Shown here: one piece after another, positions 63,774-64,000 of the stretch
Numbering within the stretch: the stretch's first letter is position 1
Layout: every line of letters starts with the position of its first letter
Source: Lentilactobacillus sp. Marseille-Q4993
GTDB lineage: Bacteria; Bacillota; Bacilli; Lactobacillales; Lactobacillaceae
DNA: 64,000 nucleotides
NCBI RefSeq assembly: GCF_951230165.1
Contig: NZ_CATNVB010000002.1
Span: forward strand, 93,486 to 157,485
Reading direction: 5' to 3'
Made by a program: the position numbers and the translations under genes
The notes under the pieces: model-generated
The model's input: the letters and a program-made list of their open reading frames with translations, nothing else
Told to the model about the DNA's origin: nothing
Database searches by the model: none

Positions 63774-63853
63774 ACATATCCCTCTTTCACTCGATTTCTT
63801 ATCATCAGTCTGACTGAAATCAAACTCATCGTCAACAAAAACTTACTAAGATA

Positions 63854-63893
63854 AATGGTGAATCCAAAACTCAACGGAGCTAGGATTCACCAT
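63854..63893. terminator. Hairpin at the end of the edge gene
   Basis: A 12-pair stem, AATGGTGAATCC with GGATTCACCATT, overlaps the stop codon of the gene entering from the right. T7 follows on the plus strand; on the minus strand only a weak T-rich tail follows, so its direction is unclear. Confidence 0.5.
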
Positions 63894-64000
63894 TTTTTTG
63901 ATAAAGTGGTAGCGAAGCAAAGCCGAGGTTCTTTTTGGCACTTGATGCCGTAACAAAAAATGGCTGCTTCGTCGTTAATCTCTTAGGTTGATCTAAGTAA
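63880..64000 (-). CDS. C-terminal end of an unidentified protein (cut by window edge)
   Basis: An open frame enters from the right edge and ends at TAG (63880-63882), giving 39 residues that include KRLTTKQPFFVTASSAKKN and end NGES. The composition looks like real coding sequence, but the fragment is too short to name. It is on the same strand as the peptidase cluster, 107 bp upstream of it. Confidence 0.55.
   Translation of the reverse strand, partial: YLDQPKRLTTKQPFFVTASSAKKNLGFASLPLYQKNGES

Overview
The window looks like a chromosomal segment of a member of the Lactobacillaceae; I cannot fix the genus. The evidence is low-to-moderate GC, Gram-positive core gene order, T-box leaders on thrS and argS, an L-Lys/D-Asp type peptidoglycan cross-bridge gene set, and giant surface proteins with SLAP/DUF5776-like C-termini. 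Almost everything up to about 51 kb is on the minus strand. I see no prophage, insertion sequence or CRISPR array.

Layout. 0-3.5 kb: rsfS (cut by the window edge), yqeK, nadD, yhbY, yqeH and yqeG, a ribosome-assembly/NAD operon. 3.6-4.9 kb: infC-rpmI-rplT behind an attenuator-like leader, with infC probably starting at ATA. 5-7.2 kb: thrS with its T-box. 7.2-14.1 kb: a replication/repair run dnaB-dnaI, nrdR, coaE, mutM, polA. 14.3-21.2 kb: a BI-1 family membrane protein, murC, a short protein in the position where Bacillus has sftA, ytpR, ytpP, trmB and ecsAB. 21.3-30.5 kb: hit, a YtxH-like gene and prsA on the plus strand, then yhaM, yhaN, yhaO, yheA and a class A penicillin-binding protein on the minus strand.

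30.6-43.2 kb holds two secreted L-type-lectin genes in tandem. One encodes a giant protein of 3748 residues: signal peptide, lectin head, about 52 GA-module-like repeats of about 60 residues, and a three-module C-terminal wall-binding region. The other encodes a 351-residue protein that is little more than the lectin head. 43.5-51.4 kb: argS with a T-box, tRNA-Gly(CCC), a YisL-like gene, and the operon asnB-murE-D-aspartate ligase-aspartate racemase, which together could supply the L-Lys stem residue and a D-Asp/D-Asn cross-bridge.

51.5-55.6 kb is a patch of small genes. It contains tRNA-Leu(CAG) whose 3' end plus downstream terminator is duplicated as an inverted repeat of about 90 bp, 1.4 kb away. 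Between the copies lie a membrane protein and a divergent OhrR-type regulator. 55.6-64 kb is a cluster that fits import and breakdown of cell-wall muropeptides: two OppA-like lipoproteins (one with a frameshift), dipeptide epimerase, cytoplasmic NlpC/P60 endopeptidase, a class-A-beta-lactamase-fold hydrolase without a signal peptide, a C39-like protein and a P1/S58 peptidase. The right edge cuts an unidentified gene.

The best candidates for something not routinely described are the lectin/GA-repeat giant protein with its nine-unit higher-order repeat, the tRNA-Leu-bounded inverted module, and the muropeptide cluster with its unusual cytoplasmic serine hydrolase.
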